Assembly (NCBI GenBank): GCA_964599655.1
Contig: CAZRGV010000020.1
Span: 1-60,856 of the forward strand
DNA: 60,856 bases
Reading direction: 5' to 3'
Source: CAZRGV01 sp964599655
Lineage (GTDB): Bacteria > Planctomycetota > Planctomycetia > Isosphaerales > Isosphaeraceae
Both the position numbers and the translations under genes were made by a program. The notes beneath the pieces are model-generated. The model saw only the letters and a program-made list of their open reading frames with translations, searched no databases and was not told the DNA's origin. Below, one piece after another: positions 44,008 through 52,595 of the stretch; the stretch's first letter is position 1; each line of letters opens with the position of its first letter.

Positions 44008-44728
44008 TCTTCCCGACGACCCGGACGCGACGTTTCGTCATCGACGGTCCCGCGAGATCGAACGTCTCGCGAGCCTCGGGGAGGGCGCGCGGACCGACCT
44101 GGGACCGTCGGTCCGGAGGGTTCCGATTGTCGCGTCGATCGCAGGGTATGCATGCTTGTTTGGACTTGAGCGTTGGGTTCGTTTTGTCAAATGGCTTCGG
44201 GCACTCGTGTGAGAACTCTGCTCTTTCGAACTCCGGATTCATTCGGGGAGCGGGACGAGGTCGCCGCCTGATGTTCGGGTTGCATGCACGCTCGACATCG
44301 TGCGTGCACCCACTCTTCGAGCGAATCGGCCGAGCGAAGCGATTGGCTCGGGCGTCTTGCCGAGGTCGGGACCTGGAGGCGGGACGACGGTCGCCCGTCT
44401 CTCTACCTGAAATCATCGAGGAAACGGGTCCAGAGTATCGGGTTGATTGGCGATTTTTTTGGCGGGGCGATGGGTGGGGCGAGTTCGTGAAAAGGCATCG
44501 CGGGGACGGAGTATGGATGGGCGTCCTCTCGATCCCAGGATTCGAGTCAGGGTCTGGCTGCGGGAGCGTCGAGCCGTTTCTGGGGCGTCGTCGCGACTCG
44601 GAGCGATGGTGGACAAGCCACCCGTGCCGCCCGACACCCGTCCGGTTCGATGAGCGGGGGGGTGAAGACGGAGCCTTGGCCACTGCCTCGCTCCTCGACT
44701 CTCCTCGCTCCTCGACTCGGCTGATGGT

Positions 44729-45466
44729 TCAAGAGGGTGGCTCGGGGAGAAGTTTGGGGAGGAGGGTTCCGGCGGGGCCGTAGAGGCCGATGTCGACGGA
44801 GTCGCTGGCGGGGGTGGGTTCGAGGTTGATCTCGATGACGAACTGAGGGTGGTTGGCGAGGCGGGCGGTGTGGGTGAGGCTGGCGGCGGGGTAGACGAGG
44901 GCGCTGGTGCCGACGATCAGGAGGAGGTCGGCGTCGAGCACGGCGCGTTCGGCGGCCTGCCAGGCGAGGGCGGGGAGGGCCTCGCCGAACCAGACGACGG
45001 CGGGGCGGAGCAGGCCGCCGCAGGCGTCGCACGAGGGCAGGGGGGGTAGAGGTTCGGTGCCTCGGTCGGTGGTGCGTTCGCAACGGGTGCAACGGACCTC
45101 GGCGAGGTTCCCGTGCAGCTCGATGACGGCGGGGCTGCCGGCGCGTTGATGGAGGCGGTCGACGTTCTGGGTGATGAGCGAGAGGCGAGGAACGCGTCTA
45201 GCAAGCTCGGCGAGGGCGAGGTGGGCGGGGTTGGGCTCAGCCTGGGCGACGAGTCCTCGACGCCAGTTGTAGAACTCCCAGACAAGTTGCGGGTCGGCGG
45301 CGAATGCCTCGGGAGTGGCCAGGGACATCGGGTCGCGGCCTCGCCAGAGTCCGCCGGCGCCCCGGAAGGTGGGAAGGCCGCTCTCGGCCGAAACGCCCGC
45401 ACCGGTCAGCACGGCGACGTGTCGGGCCTGGTGGATGGCGTCCCGGGCACGTTCGATGTCAGTCAT
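44729..45466 (-). CDS. cobB: NAD-dependent protein deacylase, sirtuin class III
   Basis: A 245-residue CobB/SIRT5-type sirtuin that removes acyl groups from lysine using NAD. The NAD motif is VLTGAGVSAESGLPTFRG, then TQNVDRLHQRAG and the catalytic His in ELHGNL. Four zinc cysteines follow (CTRCERT...CDACG). Tyr and Arg in FYNWRR match the Y-x-x-R pair that gives class III enzymes preference for succinyl or malonyl lysine. The late motif IVGTSALVYPAASL is typical. It lies 125 bases after the last small gene of the oxidase operon on the same strand and may be read from it. Confidence 0.92.
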   Translation of the reverse strand: MTDIERARDAIHQARHVAVLTGAGVSAESGLPTFRGAGGLWRGRDPMSLATPEAFAADPQLVWEFYNWRRGLVAQAEPNPAHLALAELARRVPRLSLITQNVDRLHQRAGSPAVIELHGNLAEVRCTRCERTTDRGTEPLPPLPSCDACGGLLRPAVVWFGEALPALAWQAAERAVLDADLLLIVGTSALVYPAASLTHTARLANHPQFVIEINLEPTPASDSVDIGLYGPAGTLLPKLLPEPPS

Positions 45467-45591
45467 GGGGCCGGGTCGAGGACGGGCAGGATGCGAGACA
45501 CCCCGCAGGTTCGAACACGATCAGAGCGGCGGCAGGCGATGGGTCGTGGTGGCGGATTTTTGCCGGATCGACCGGCGAACCTGAGCGATCT

Positions 45592-45837
45592 TCAGAGTTC
45601 GGGCAAGACGCCTCGCTTGACGGCTCGGGCGATGAAGAAGCCGCCGGTGCCGACGACGAGGAAGGGCATGCCCATCATGAACAGGATGCTATAGAAGTAG
45701 CCGTTGGTGACGCGCTGCGCTTCCTCGGGGCTTTGCGAGGCGACGGCTTCCTTGCAGTTGGGGCAGGCCGACGCCTTGTCGGCGGGCAAGAGGACGAGCA
45801 GAAGGGCCAGGCCGAGGGCGAGAATTGTGGCTTTCAT
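45592..45837 (-). CDS. Small exported CxxC membrane protein of the oxidase operon
   Basis: An 81-residue protein. A signal-like hydrophobic N-terminus (ATILALGLALLLVLLP) ends near residue 23 and is followed by ACPNCKEAV, a CxxC that could bind haem iron, copper or a disulfide. A second hydrophobic segment, YSILFMMGMPFLVVGTGGFFIA, leaves a short basic tail. ATG 45837 has GGAGGAAACC upstream and overlaps the stop of the tiny upstream gene (ATGA). Its location at the end of the terminal oxidase operon suggests a role in assembly or copper handling; no family name is recognised. Confidence 0.75.
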   Translation of the reverse strand: MKATILALGLALLLVLLPADKASACPNCKEAVASQSPEEAQRVTNGYFYSILFMMGMPFLVVGTGGFFIARAVKRGVLPEL

Positions 45838-45920
45838 GGTTTCCTCCGCTTTCGCCACGCCACCACGATCACCGGGACGAGGAAGATCGGGAAGAAGTAA
45901 AGATAGTAGTCCGACCACAC
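45834..45920 (-). CDS. 28-residue single-helix membrane peptide, translationally coupled
   Basis: From the GTG at 45920 the minus strand reads (M)WSDYYLYFFPIFLVPVIV, then VAWRKRRKP and a stop. This is a single transmembrane helix with a strongly positive C-terminus, like CcoQ- or CydX-type small oxidase subunits. Its TGA overlaps the ATG of the next gene (ATGA), and AGAAGG lies about 10 bases upstream of the GTG. Too short for standard gene finders. Coupling and context support it; sequence identity to a named subunit is not claimed. Confidence 0.55.
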   Translation of the reverse strand: MWSDYYLYFFPIFLVPVIVVAWRKRRKP

Positions 45921-45954
45921 GAGGAGATCGACCTTCTACGGTTTGGAAATCGAC

Positions 45955-47103
45955 CTAAACGTTCGAAGAGACCAGCTCGGCGGCGGCCGAGAAATCCATC
46001 TGGTAAAGCATCCAGTAGACGACGACGCCGGTGATCGACACGTAGAGCCAGATCGGAAACGTGACTCGGGCGATCTTCGCGTGCGAGGCGAACCGCTTCC
46101 GGATCGCGTGGGTGAGGGTGATCGCCACCAGGGGGACAACCGCCACGGCCAGGACCGTGTGCGAGAGCAGGACCGTGAAGTAGAGGATGCGGACCGGCCG
46201 GCCGACGCCCTGGAAGGGAACACTCCCCTTTACCACCAGGAAATGATAGACGAGATACGAAGTCAAGAACAGAGCCGAGACGACCAGGGCGGTCGACATG
46301 CAGACAATGTGGGGCTTGACCTTGCCCGCGCGAATGAGTGCCAGGCCCAGCAGCAAGAGCAAGGCGCACGAGCCGTTCAGCGCGGCGTTGATCGAAGGAA
46401 GGCGGTGTCCCCAGACGTTATCGAGCGAACGGGCCTTCTCGGCCAGTCGGGCGACGGCCTTGGGGTCGTTGGCGTCGAAGTAGCCGACGACTTGGTTCCC
46501 GCGGTCGACCAGGGCGATTCGGGCGCTGTGGGAAACCTCTTCCGCGCCGGCCTTGCGGTCGGCCTCGGTCGATTCGGAGACGGGAACCTTGAACTGGTCG
46601 AGGATCAAGGAGTAAACGGATTCCTTGGGACCGGTGAGGAACCACCAGCGGTCGGGGTCGGCGCCGAAGCCCTTGGCGTAGTTGGTGAGGACCTCGGGCG
46701 TGTCATGCTCGGGATCGACGGAGATGCTGACGAGCTGGACGCCCGTGTCGGCGAGTTTCGCCTGCAAGCCCTTCATGACGGCCGTGATGCGAGGGCAGGA
46801 CGAGGGGCATCGCGTGAAGATGAAGGCCGAGAGCCAGACGCGATCGGCGAGGTCGGCTTGTGTGATGTCGCGGCCCGATCGTTCCTTGAGCTGGAAGGTG
46901 CCCAGTGGGAGGGGTTGCGCCTGAAGAGCCTCGGCCGCCGAGGCGACGGGTTGCGCCGGGCGTGGACTGACGAACGCGACGCAGAGCGCGGCCGAAACCG
47001 CGACGGTCAACGAGACGATCCAGGAACCAAGACGGTAGGACGCGTTCACGGGACTGGTGATGGGCTCAATGGAACTCGAGGGGTGGGACCCGGGAGGTCG
47101 CAC
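45955..47103 (-). CDS. SCO1/SenC copper chaperone fused to a DUF420 membrane domain
   Basis: A 382-residue fusion. After one N-terminal membrane helix (about 25-45) comes a thioredoxin-like SCO domain (65-225) with the copper site Cys99 and Cys103 in FTRCPSSCPR and His192 in EEVSHSARI. SCO proteins load the CuA site of oxidase subunit II. The C-terminal half (235-380) is a four-helix DUF420 domain with VYHFLVVKGSVPFQG, LYFTVLLSHTVLA and WLYVSITGVVVYWMLY, like the oxidase assembly protein CtaM. Start uncertain: GTG 47103 after GGGGG, or GTG 47049. It follows ctaF in the oxidase operon. Confidence 0.85.
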   Translation of the reverse strand: MRPPGSHPSSSIEPITSPVNASYRLGSWIVSLTVAVSAALCVAFVSPRPAQPVASAAEALQAQPLPLGTFQLKERSGRDITQADLADRVWLSAFIFTRCPSSCPRITAVMKGLQAKLADTGVQLVSISVDPEHDTPEVLTNYAKGFGADPDRWWFLTGPKESVYSLILDQFKVPVSESTEADRKAGAEEVSHSARIALVDRGNQVVGYFDANDPKAVARLAEKARSLDNVWGHRLPSINAALNGSCALLLLLGLALIRAGKVKPHIVCMSTALVVSALFLTSYLVYHFLVVKGSVPFQGVGRPVRILYFTVLLSHTVLAVAVVPLVAITLTHAIRKRFASHAKIARVTFPIWLYVSITGVVVYWMLYQMDFSAAAELVSSNV

Positions 47104-47149
47104 ACCCCCGTCGTTGGATCGGGCGGAAGATCGGGGTGGTTGGCTCCGC

Positions 47150-47551
47150 TCAGCCTCGGAGGGCGTCGGCCGGTCCGGGGATCAGCGGGGCGGAGTAGGC
47201 TTCTTCCTCGAGGTTCGGGTCACCGGAGGCGTGCATGCCGATGTCGGGGAAGAGGGCGATGATGAGAATCGCGGCCAGGATGCCGGCCGGGACGATCATG
47301 AAGTAAACCCACTTGCCCTCGAACTTCAGGTGCATGAAGTAGTAGCCGACGAGTCCGGCCTTGATCGTGGCTAGGGCCATGAGGCCGAGCACGAGCATGG
47401 CGAAACCGACCGGAATGTACTGGGTGTCGACCGCCTTGGCGTAGAGGTATTCCAGAACGGTGAAGACGAGCAAGGCGCCCCAGACCTTGAGGTAGGGGGC
47501 ATGCGCCTCGATCTCTTGTTCCTGCTCGTAGGTCAGGTTATGCGGTTCCAT
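47150..47551 (-). CDS. ctaF: Cytochrome c oxidase subunit IV
   Basis: A 133-residue bacterial COX4/CyoD-type subunit with three membrane helices: VWGALLVFTVLEYLYA, GFAMLVLGLMALATIKAGLVGYYFMHL and YFMIVPAGILAAILIIALF. The KAGLVGYYFMHLKFE segment between helices is the family signature. A polar C-terminal tail follows. It supports assembly and stability of the CuB centre. It sits directly downstream of ctaE (gap about 40 bases) in the oxidase operon. Confidence 0.88.
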   Translation of the reverse strand: MEPHNLTYEQEQEIEAHAPYLKVWGALLVFTVLEYLYAKAVDTQYIPVGFAMLVLGLMALATIKAGLVGYYFMHLKFEGKWVYFMIVPAGILAAILIIALFPDIGMHASGDPNLEEEAYSAPLIPGPADALRG

Positions 47552-47592
47552 GGACCGGCTCTCCGGATCGGATTGGTTCAGATCAGGTCAGA

Positions 47593-48528
47593 TCAGATCA
47601 GGTAGACGACCGTGAACAGGATGATCCAGACCAGGTCGACGAAGTGCCAGTAGAGGCCGGCGAGCTCGACCGGGCTGTGATTGTGCTGGGTGAACTTGCC
47701 CATCAGGGCACCGATGAGGATGCAGGTCAGGAGGATGACCCCGCCCGCGACGTGGGCACCGTGGAAGCCAGTCATGGTGAAGAAGCAGGAGCCGAAGAGG
47801 CTTGCGGCGGGCCGGAAGTGGTGCGTGGCGCTGATGCCGGGCGGGTAATGGTGGCCGAACATCAGCTCGTAATATTCAAAAACCTGGATTCCAAGGAATG
47901 TCGAGCCGATCAGGACCGTGGCGGCCAGGTAGCCGATCATCTTCTGCTTGTTTCCGTCCTGGATGGCCGAGAGGGCCAGGACCATGGTGACGGACGAGCA
48001 GATGAGGATGAAGGTATTGACGGCAGTCAGGTCGATGCTGAGGGGGTTGGTCAGTTGGTCGTAGGGTTTGGGCCAGTTGTAGGTTTTGAGCCCTTCGATC
48101 TCGGCGGTGGCGCCGGCCGATTCCAGTTCCTTGAGCAGGGCCTCGGCCTTGTCGGGCTCGAAGGGGGTGAGCAGCGCGTGGGGGGCCATGTGGAGGATCT
48201 GCTCGGCTTCCGCCTCGGAGAGGTTCTTGGCCTTGCGAACGATCTCGGTGACCCGTTCGTGGTTCGGGCCCACGGACTGAATGAGCACGCCCTTATGGTC
48301 TTCGAGCCGCGAGAGGTCGGTGGCCGGGGGGAACAGGTTGCTGTAGGCGGTCGGCGGGCTGCCTGACCGGAGAACGATGTAGGAGCCGATCAGGCCGGTG
48401 AAGAACATGATCTCGGTGGCCAGGAACAGCCACATGGCCACTTTTCCGGGCGTGACCGGCGCAGCATGGAGGGTCGCCCGGCGTTGCGGCGGAGACTCGA
48501 CTGGGGTCGCGGCGGGAGCATGGGCCAT
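47593..48528 (-). CDS. ctaE: Cytochrome c oxidase subunit III with an inserted L7/L12-like domain
   Basis: A 311-residue subunit III. Helices 1-2 are normal (MWLFLATEIMFFTGLIGSYIVLR) and the C-terminal half has LGIQVFEYYELM, FFTMTGFHGAHVAGGVILL and GLYWHFVDLVWIILFTVVYL. Between them, residues about 82-146 form an extra soluble segment: VTEIVRKAKNLSEAEAEQIL, then APHALL and AEALLKELESAGATAEIE. This resembles the C-terminal domain of ribosomal protein L7/L12 (V..VR...LSL.EA..LV..AP...K......EA..L...LE.AGA.VE). It would lie in the first extramembrane loop. Start at 48528 has AAGGTGG upstream; an ATG 22 codons earlier lacks one. Confidence 0.88.
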   Translation of the reverse strand: MAHAPAATPVESPPQRRATLHAAPVTPGKVAMWLFLATEIMFFTGLIGSYIVLRSGSPPTAYSNLFPPATDLSRLEDHKGVLIQSVGPNHERVTEIVRKAKNLSEAEAEQILHMAPHALLTPFEPDKAEALLKELESAGATAEIEGLKTYNWPKPYDQLTNPLSIDLTAVNTFILICSSVTMVLALSAIQDGNKQKMIGYLAATVLIGSTFLGIQVFEYYELMFGHHYPPGISATHHFRPAASLFGSCFFTMTGFHGAHVAGGVILLTCILIGALMGKFTQHNHSPVELAGLYWHFVDLVWIILFTVVYLI

Positions 48529-48646
48529 CTTGGATCCACCTTCAGTTGAGCGGAAGGACTCGCGTTCCGAGGAACGATCAGCGTCCGGGGTCATGGGTCC
48601 GTCGAAGCGTCGAGTATCCCTCGTCGGCGTGGGCCACGGCCTGGGC

Positions 48647-49606
48647 TCAGGCCGGCATCGGGTTCAACAGGAGCAGCAAGAGGACAATGGGGAGATAGAA
48701 AAACGAGGCCCGGAGCAGGGTCCGGGCGGTCTGGTCGCAGACATCGAACCAGAACCGGGCGGCCGTGGCCAGGTAATACAGACCTAGCATTAGCGCTCCG
48801 GCGAAGTAGAGGTTCCCGGCGAGGCCCACCACAGCGGGCAGCAGTCCCGCGGGAACGAGGATCAAGGCGTACCATGTCGCTTGCCGGCCTGTGATGGCCC
48901 CCTTCGGGTCGACGGTGGGCAGCATTTTGTGGCCGGCTCGGGCGTAGTCGTCGCGATGAATCCAGGCGATCGCCAGGAAGTGGGGGAATTGCCAGAGGAA
49001 GACGATGAGGAACAGGGCCCAGGCTTCGATACCAAGCCGCCCGGTGGCCGCGACCCAGCCGATGACCGGCGGCAATGCCCCAGGCACGGCGCCGATGGCG
49101 GTATTCAGGGTCGTCCGCGCCTTCAGAGGGGTGTACACCGCCACATAGAGCAGGAACGTGGCCACGGCGACGGCTGCGGCCAGTTCGTTGGCGGCCAGGG
49201 CGAGCACGACCACTCCGACGACGGTGAGCACCGAGGCGAACAGGCCCGCCGGAACCGGTGCGAGCCGTCCCGTGGGCAAGGGTCGAGACGCGGTTCGCCG
49301 CATCCGGGCGTCTCTCGAACGTTCGAGCACCTGGTTCCAGGCGCTCGCGCCGCCGGCCACGAGGCCCGTGCCAAGCAGAGTGAGCAGTAAGGTCGCCGGA
49401 TGCGAGCTGCCCCGCGCGCCCAGGACGAAGCCGACCACGACCGTCAGCAGGACCATGAGGATGATGCGAGGCTTGGTCAGGGTGACGTATGAGGCCAGCT
49501 TGCCTTCGTCTCGGCTCCGAGCGCCGGAGTGAGCGTCTCCTTCGAAGCTGGGGCGAGGCTCGGCGAGCCCCGGAGGGGCGATCGACAGGGCGGATTTCAT
49601 GCTCAT
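48647..49606 (-). CDS. ctaB: Protohaem IX farnesyltransferase
   Basis: A 319-residue UbiA-family prenyltransferase that makes haem O from haem B and farnesyl diphosphate. The Asp-rich motif is NQVLERSRDARMRRTASRPLP, and the second conserved block is GAVPGALPPVIGW, followed by FLWQFPHFLAIAWIHRDDYARAG. About nine hydrophobic helices are visible. Haem O is then converted to haem A by CtaA, encoded just upstream. Its ATG overlaps the ctaA stop (ATGA), so the two are translationally coupled. The first 35 residues are polar and cytoplasmic. Confidence 0.93.
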   Translation of the reverse strand: MSMKSALSIAPPGLAEPRPSFEGDAHSGARSRDEGKLASYVTLTKPRIILMVLLTVVVGFVLGARGSSHPATLLLTLLGTGLVAGGASAWNQVLERSRDARMRRTASRPLPTGRLAPVPAGLFASVLTVVGVVVLALAANELAAAVAVATFLLYVAVYTPLKARTTLNTAIGAVPGALPPVIGWVAATGRLGIEAWALFLIVFLWQFPHFLAIAWIHRDDYARAGHKMLPTVDPKGAITGRQATWYALILVPAGLLPAVVGLAGNLYFAGALMLGLYYLATAARFWFDVCDQTARTLLRASFFYLPIVLLLLLLNPMPA

Positions 49607-50598
49607 GCGACCGCCTCCAGATCACGGTGGGAGGGGACGAGAGGTGGCGCGTCGGGTTCGGCCGAGCCGCGAGGCAACGAACGAAGCTGGCGGAAGGCGC
49701 GAAGGGTCAGAACGACCGAGGCGGCCAGCAGCAAGGCCCCCACCCCTTGGTGGCCAACCCGGAGGAGGGCCTGGCCGAGGGAGACCTCTCGCGGGATGCC
49801 ATCGAAGGGCCGGAGCACCCACCACGCCGCGACGCCAAGGACGATCTGGAGCGTGGCGGCCAGGGCCATCGCCCGGGCCGAGGGGATCAACGCGGGAAGC
49901 GAGTCTCGATGGCGCTCGATGCGCCAGGCGAGCCAGGCGACATGCCCCCAAACCGCCGTCGCCAGCACGGCGTGAACGAGAACGGCCGACACGCTTCCGA
50001 AGTGGCGAACATACGCGCCGGCGATGATCTGGAGGAAGATCAGGAAGAGGGTCACGAGCGATCGGCGTCTCAGGTGCTGCGTGTCGGCGTGCGACGAGTG
50101 AACCGAGAGCCAGCCCCGACCGGTCAGCACGACGAGCGCCACCATGAGCGCGAAAAAGGCCTCCGCGAAGCAACCGTGGAAGAAGGCCAGGTTGGTCGAG
50201 TTGTGCCGCACGCGATAGCCGCCGAGGAAACCCTGGAAAATGACCGCCGCCAGGGCCACGCCTCCGAGGACCTTCATCCATCGCCTGGGCTCGACGAGGG
50301 CGAACCAGACGGCCAGGATGATGCAGGCCAGGCCCACCATCGAGCCATAGAGCCGGTGTCCGTGCTCGACGAACACGGCCCAGGAGGCCTGCCAGATGTT
50401 GAACAGAAACATGTTCACGCCAAAGGTCGTCGGCCAGTCGTAAACGGCCATGCCGAAGCGATAGACCGAGACCGTTCCGCCGACCAGGAGCAATGGCCAG
50501 GTCAGCAGGGCGGCGAGCAGGGCCACCCAGTGCGGTCCTGGCCGGTAGACCGGCGACTCGTCGGAAGTTCGTGTCGAGCGATGGGAGCTAGAATTCAT
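49603..50598 (-). CDS. ctaA: Haem A synthase
   Basis: A 331-residue CtaA/COX15 protein with eight membrane helices in two four-helix halves. Haem-binding histidines are visible in VFVEHGHRLYGSMVG and LAFFHGCFAEAFF in the first half, and in LVHAVLATAVWGHVAW and LRVGHQGVGALLL in the second. It oxidises haem O to haem A for the aa3 oxidase. The ATG at 50598 begins a short polar N-terminus; the open frame upstream is not homologous. Gap to ctaD is about 115 bases; overlap with ctaB is four bases. Confidence 0.9.
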   Translation of the reverse strand: MNSSSHRSTRTSDESPVYRPGPHWVALLAALLTWPLLLVGGTVSVYRFGMAVYDWPTTFGVNMFLFNIWQASWAVFVEHGHRLYGSMVGLACIILAVWFALVEPRRWMKVLGGVALAAVIFQGFLGGYRVRHNSTNLAFFHGCFAEAFFALMVALVVLTGRGWLSVHSSHADTQHLRRRSLVTLFLIFLQIIAGAYVRHFGSVSAVLVHAVLATAVWGHVAWLAWRIERHRDSLPALIPSARAMALAATLQIVLGVAAWWVLRPFDGIPREVSLGQALLRVGHQGVGALLLAASVVLTLRAFRQLRSLPRGSAEPDAPPLVPSHRDLEAVA

Positions 50599-50714
50599 TC
50601 GGGATCGTTTGGGAAGAACAGGGGACAGACTTCGAGCTGGCGGGGCGGAGCCGCCATGGATCGAGAATCTGTCACCTGTGGAGGAACAGCGGACATCGGA
50701 ATTTCGAGCCTCGC

Positions 50715-52589
50715 TCAGGCCATGACCGGATCCAGCGGGCCAGCCGAAGCCGGGCGAGGCTCGGTCTGCGGCAGGTAGTCCGACTCGACGCCGGGAACGC
50801 TGTACTCGTAGGCGGCGTGATAGACGGTCGGGATCGTCGCGAAGTTGTAGTGCGGGGGCGGCGAGGTTGTGGCCCATTCCAGCGTGTTGGCGTGCCAGGG
50901 GTTCTCGGTCGCCTTGGGGCCAGCGACGAGGCTGTAGAAGAAGTTGACCGCGAAGAGGATCTGGGTCAGACCCAAGCCGAAGGCGCACCAGGTCATGAAC
51001 TCGTTCATGAAGTGGATGCCCGAGACGTCGAGGAAGTTGTAGACGTAGGGATCGGCGATCCGGCGAGGGTGGCCGTGCATGCCGATGATGTGCATCAGGA
51101 AGAACGTGCCGTTGAAGAAGAGGAAGGTCAGCACGAAATGGATCTTCCCGAGGGTCTCATTCATCATCCGGCCGAACATCTTCGGGAACCAGTAGAAGAT
51201 GGCCGCGAAGATGCCGAACGTACTGCCGCCGAAGAGCACGTAGTGGATGTGGCCGACGATGAAGTACGTGTCGTGAATGTGCATGTCAACGGGTGTCGCC
51301 GCCATGAAGACGCCCGACAACCCGCCGATGATGAACATGGCCACGAAGGCGACGGCGTTGAGCATGGCCGACGTGAAGTGGAGCGAGCCGCCCCACATCG
51401 TGGCGATCCAGTTGAAGACCTTGATGGCGCTGGGCAAGGCGATCATCATCGTCGAGAGCATGAACGTGGCCCCCAGGGCCGGGTTCATGCCCGACTGGAA
51501 CATGTGGTGGCCCCAGACGATGAAGCCCAGAAAGGCGATACCGGCGATGGCGAACACCATCGGCTTGTAGCCGAAGAGCGGCTTACGGCTGAAGGTGCTG
51601 ATGACGTCGGAGACGACGCCCATGGCCGGCAGGATCATGATGTAGACGGCCGGGTGGGAATAGAACCAGAACAGGTGCTGCCACAGGAGCGTCTGGCCGC
51701 CGCCGACCGGGCCGGGGGAGTTCGCCACCGACCAGGCGACCGGCGTGAAGAAGTTCGAGCCGATGGTCCGGTCGAGAAGCTGCATCACCAGGGCCGAGGT
51801 CAGGACGGGCAAGGCGAACGCCTGAAGAATCGCCGTGATGAACATCGCCCAGACGGTCATCGGCATGCGGAACATCTTCATGCCCGGAGCGCGGAGCATG
51901 ATGATCGTGGTGATGTAGTTGATCGACCCCATCAGCGAGGACACGCCGGCAAAGAGCAGGGCGATCAGCCAGAGGGTCTGGCCGTTCATCGAACCGGGCG
52001 TGGCCCAGCGGAAGAGGGCCAGAAGCGGATAGCTGGTCCAACCGGCTTCCGCGGCGCCTCCCTCGACGGTGAACGACAGCAGCATGATGATGAACGCCGG
52101 CCACATGAACCAGTAGGAGAACATGTTCAGCTTCGGGAACGCCATGTCCCGCGCGCCGATCATCAACGGGATCAGGAAGTTGCCGAAGGCGCCCGTCAGG
52201 AGCGGGATGATCACGAAGAAGATCATCACCGTGCCGTGCATGGTGAAGAGCTTGTTGTAGTATTCGGGTGGCATCTTGCCGCCGGTCTGCCACTGGCTCT
52301 CCATCAGGTCGCTGAGAACCGGCATGTGGGTCCAGGGCCAGGCCAGTTGCCAGCGAATGGCCATCGCCAGCAGGCCGCCGAGGATGAAGAAGATCAGCCC
52401 CGAAAAGAGGAACTGGATGCCGATGATTTTATGGTCGGTCGAGAAGACGTAGCGCGTCAGGAAGTTGGACGGAGCCGGATGGATATGATCGTCGTGTCCG
52501 TGCCCGCCATGAGCCCCGTGTTCCTGAGACGAGGCGTGTGCCTGACCCTGTCCGTCGGAACCGTTGGTGGGGTGATTGTCGGTGTTCAT
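50715..52589 (-). CDS. ctaD: Cytochrome c oxidase subunit I, A2 subfamily
   Basis: A 624-residue haem-copper oxidase subunit I with 12 or more helices. Haem a and CuB ligands are in TMHGTVMIFF, FWFYSHPAVYIMILPAMG, WGHHMF and the HDTYFIVGHIHYVLFGG stretch. Helix VI has YSHPAVY: Tyr310-Ser311-His312 with Ala314 in place of the D-channel Glu of A1 enzymes and the crosslink Tyr316 present. That is the A2-type signature (as in Rhodothermus and Thermus caa3). The N-terminus has a His/Gly-rich tail (about residues 20-40), possibly metal-binding. It pumps protons while reducing O2 to water. Tight after ctaC. Confidence 0.96.
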   Translation of the reverse strand: MNTDNHPTNGSDGQGQAHASSQEHGAHGGHGHDDHIHPAPSNFLTRYVFSTDHKIIGIQFLFSGLIFFILGGLLAMAIRWQLAWPWTHMPVLSDLMESQWQTGGKMPPEYYNKLFTMHGTVMIFFVIIPLLTGAFGNFLIPLMIGARDMAFPKLNMFSYWFMWPAFIIMLLSFTVEGGAAEAGWTSYPLLALFRWATPGSMNGQTLWLIALLFAGVSSLMGSINYITTIIMLRAPGMKMFRMPMTVWAMFITAILQAFALPVLTSALVMQLLDRTIGSNFFTPVAWSVANSPGPVGGGQTLLWQHLFWFYSHPAVYIMILPAMGVVSDVISTFSRKPLFGYKPMVFAIAGIAFLGFIVWGHHMFQSGMNPALGATFMLSTMMIALPSAIKVFNWIATMWGGSLHFTSAMLNAVAFVAMFIIGGLSGVFMAATPVDMHIHDTYFIVGHIHYVLFGGSTFGIFAAIFYWFPKMFGRMMNETLGKIHFVLTFLFFNGTFFLMHIIGMHGHPRRIADPYVYNFLDVSGIHFMNEFMTWCAFGLGLTQILFAVNFFYSLVAGPKATENPWHANTLEWATTSPPPHYNFATIPTVYHAAYEYSVPGVESDYLPQTEPRPASAGPLDPVMA

Positions 52590-52595
52590 GGTTGA

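Larger units (their letters stand above)
43269..44728. other. 1.46-kb stretch without convincing genes, carrying repeats
   Basis: Between the S53 peptidase and cobB no frame has credible motifs. The left 750 bases carry three two-box repeats (43382, 43621, 43900) and looser relatives of the boxes (about 43312, 43530, 44478). A small hairpin lies at about 44093-44118 (CGGACCGAC/GTCGGTCCG). The right part (44200-44728) shows nothing identifiable. Confidence 0.6.

Noticed and set aside
37398..44153. A 2,251-codon open frame on the minus strand
   Set aside because: Only its last 508 codons are the aldehyde dehydrogenase. The rest lies antisense to the cytochrome and S53 peptidase genes and the repeat region, is low-complexity, and reflects scarce stop codons in high-GC DNA.
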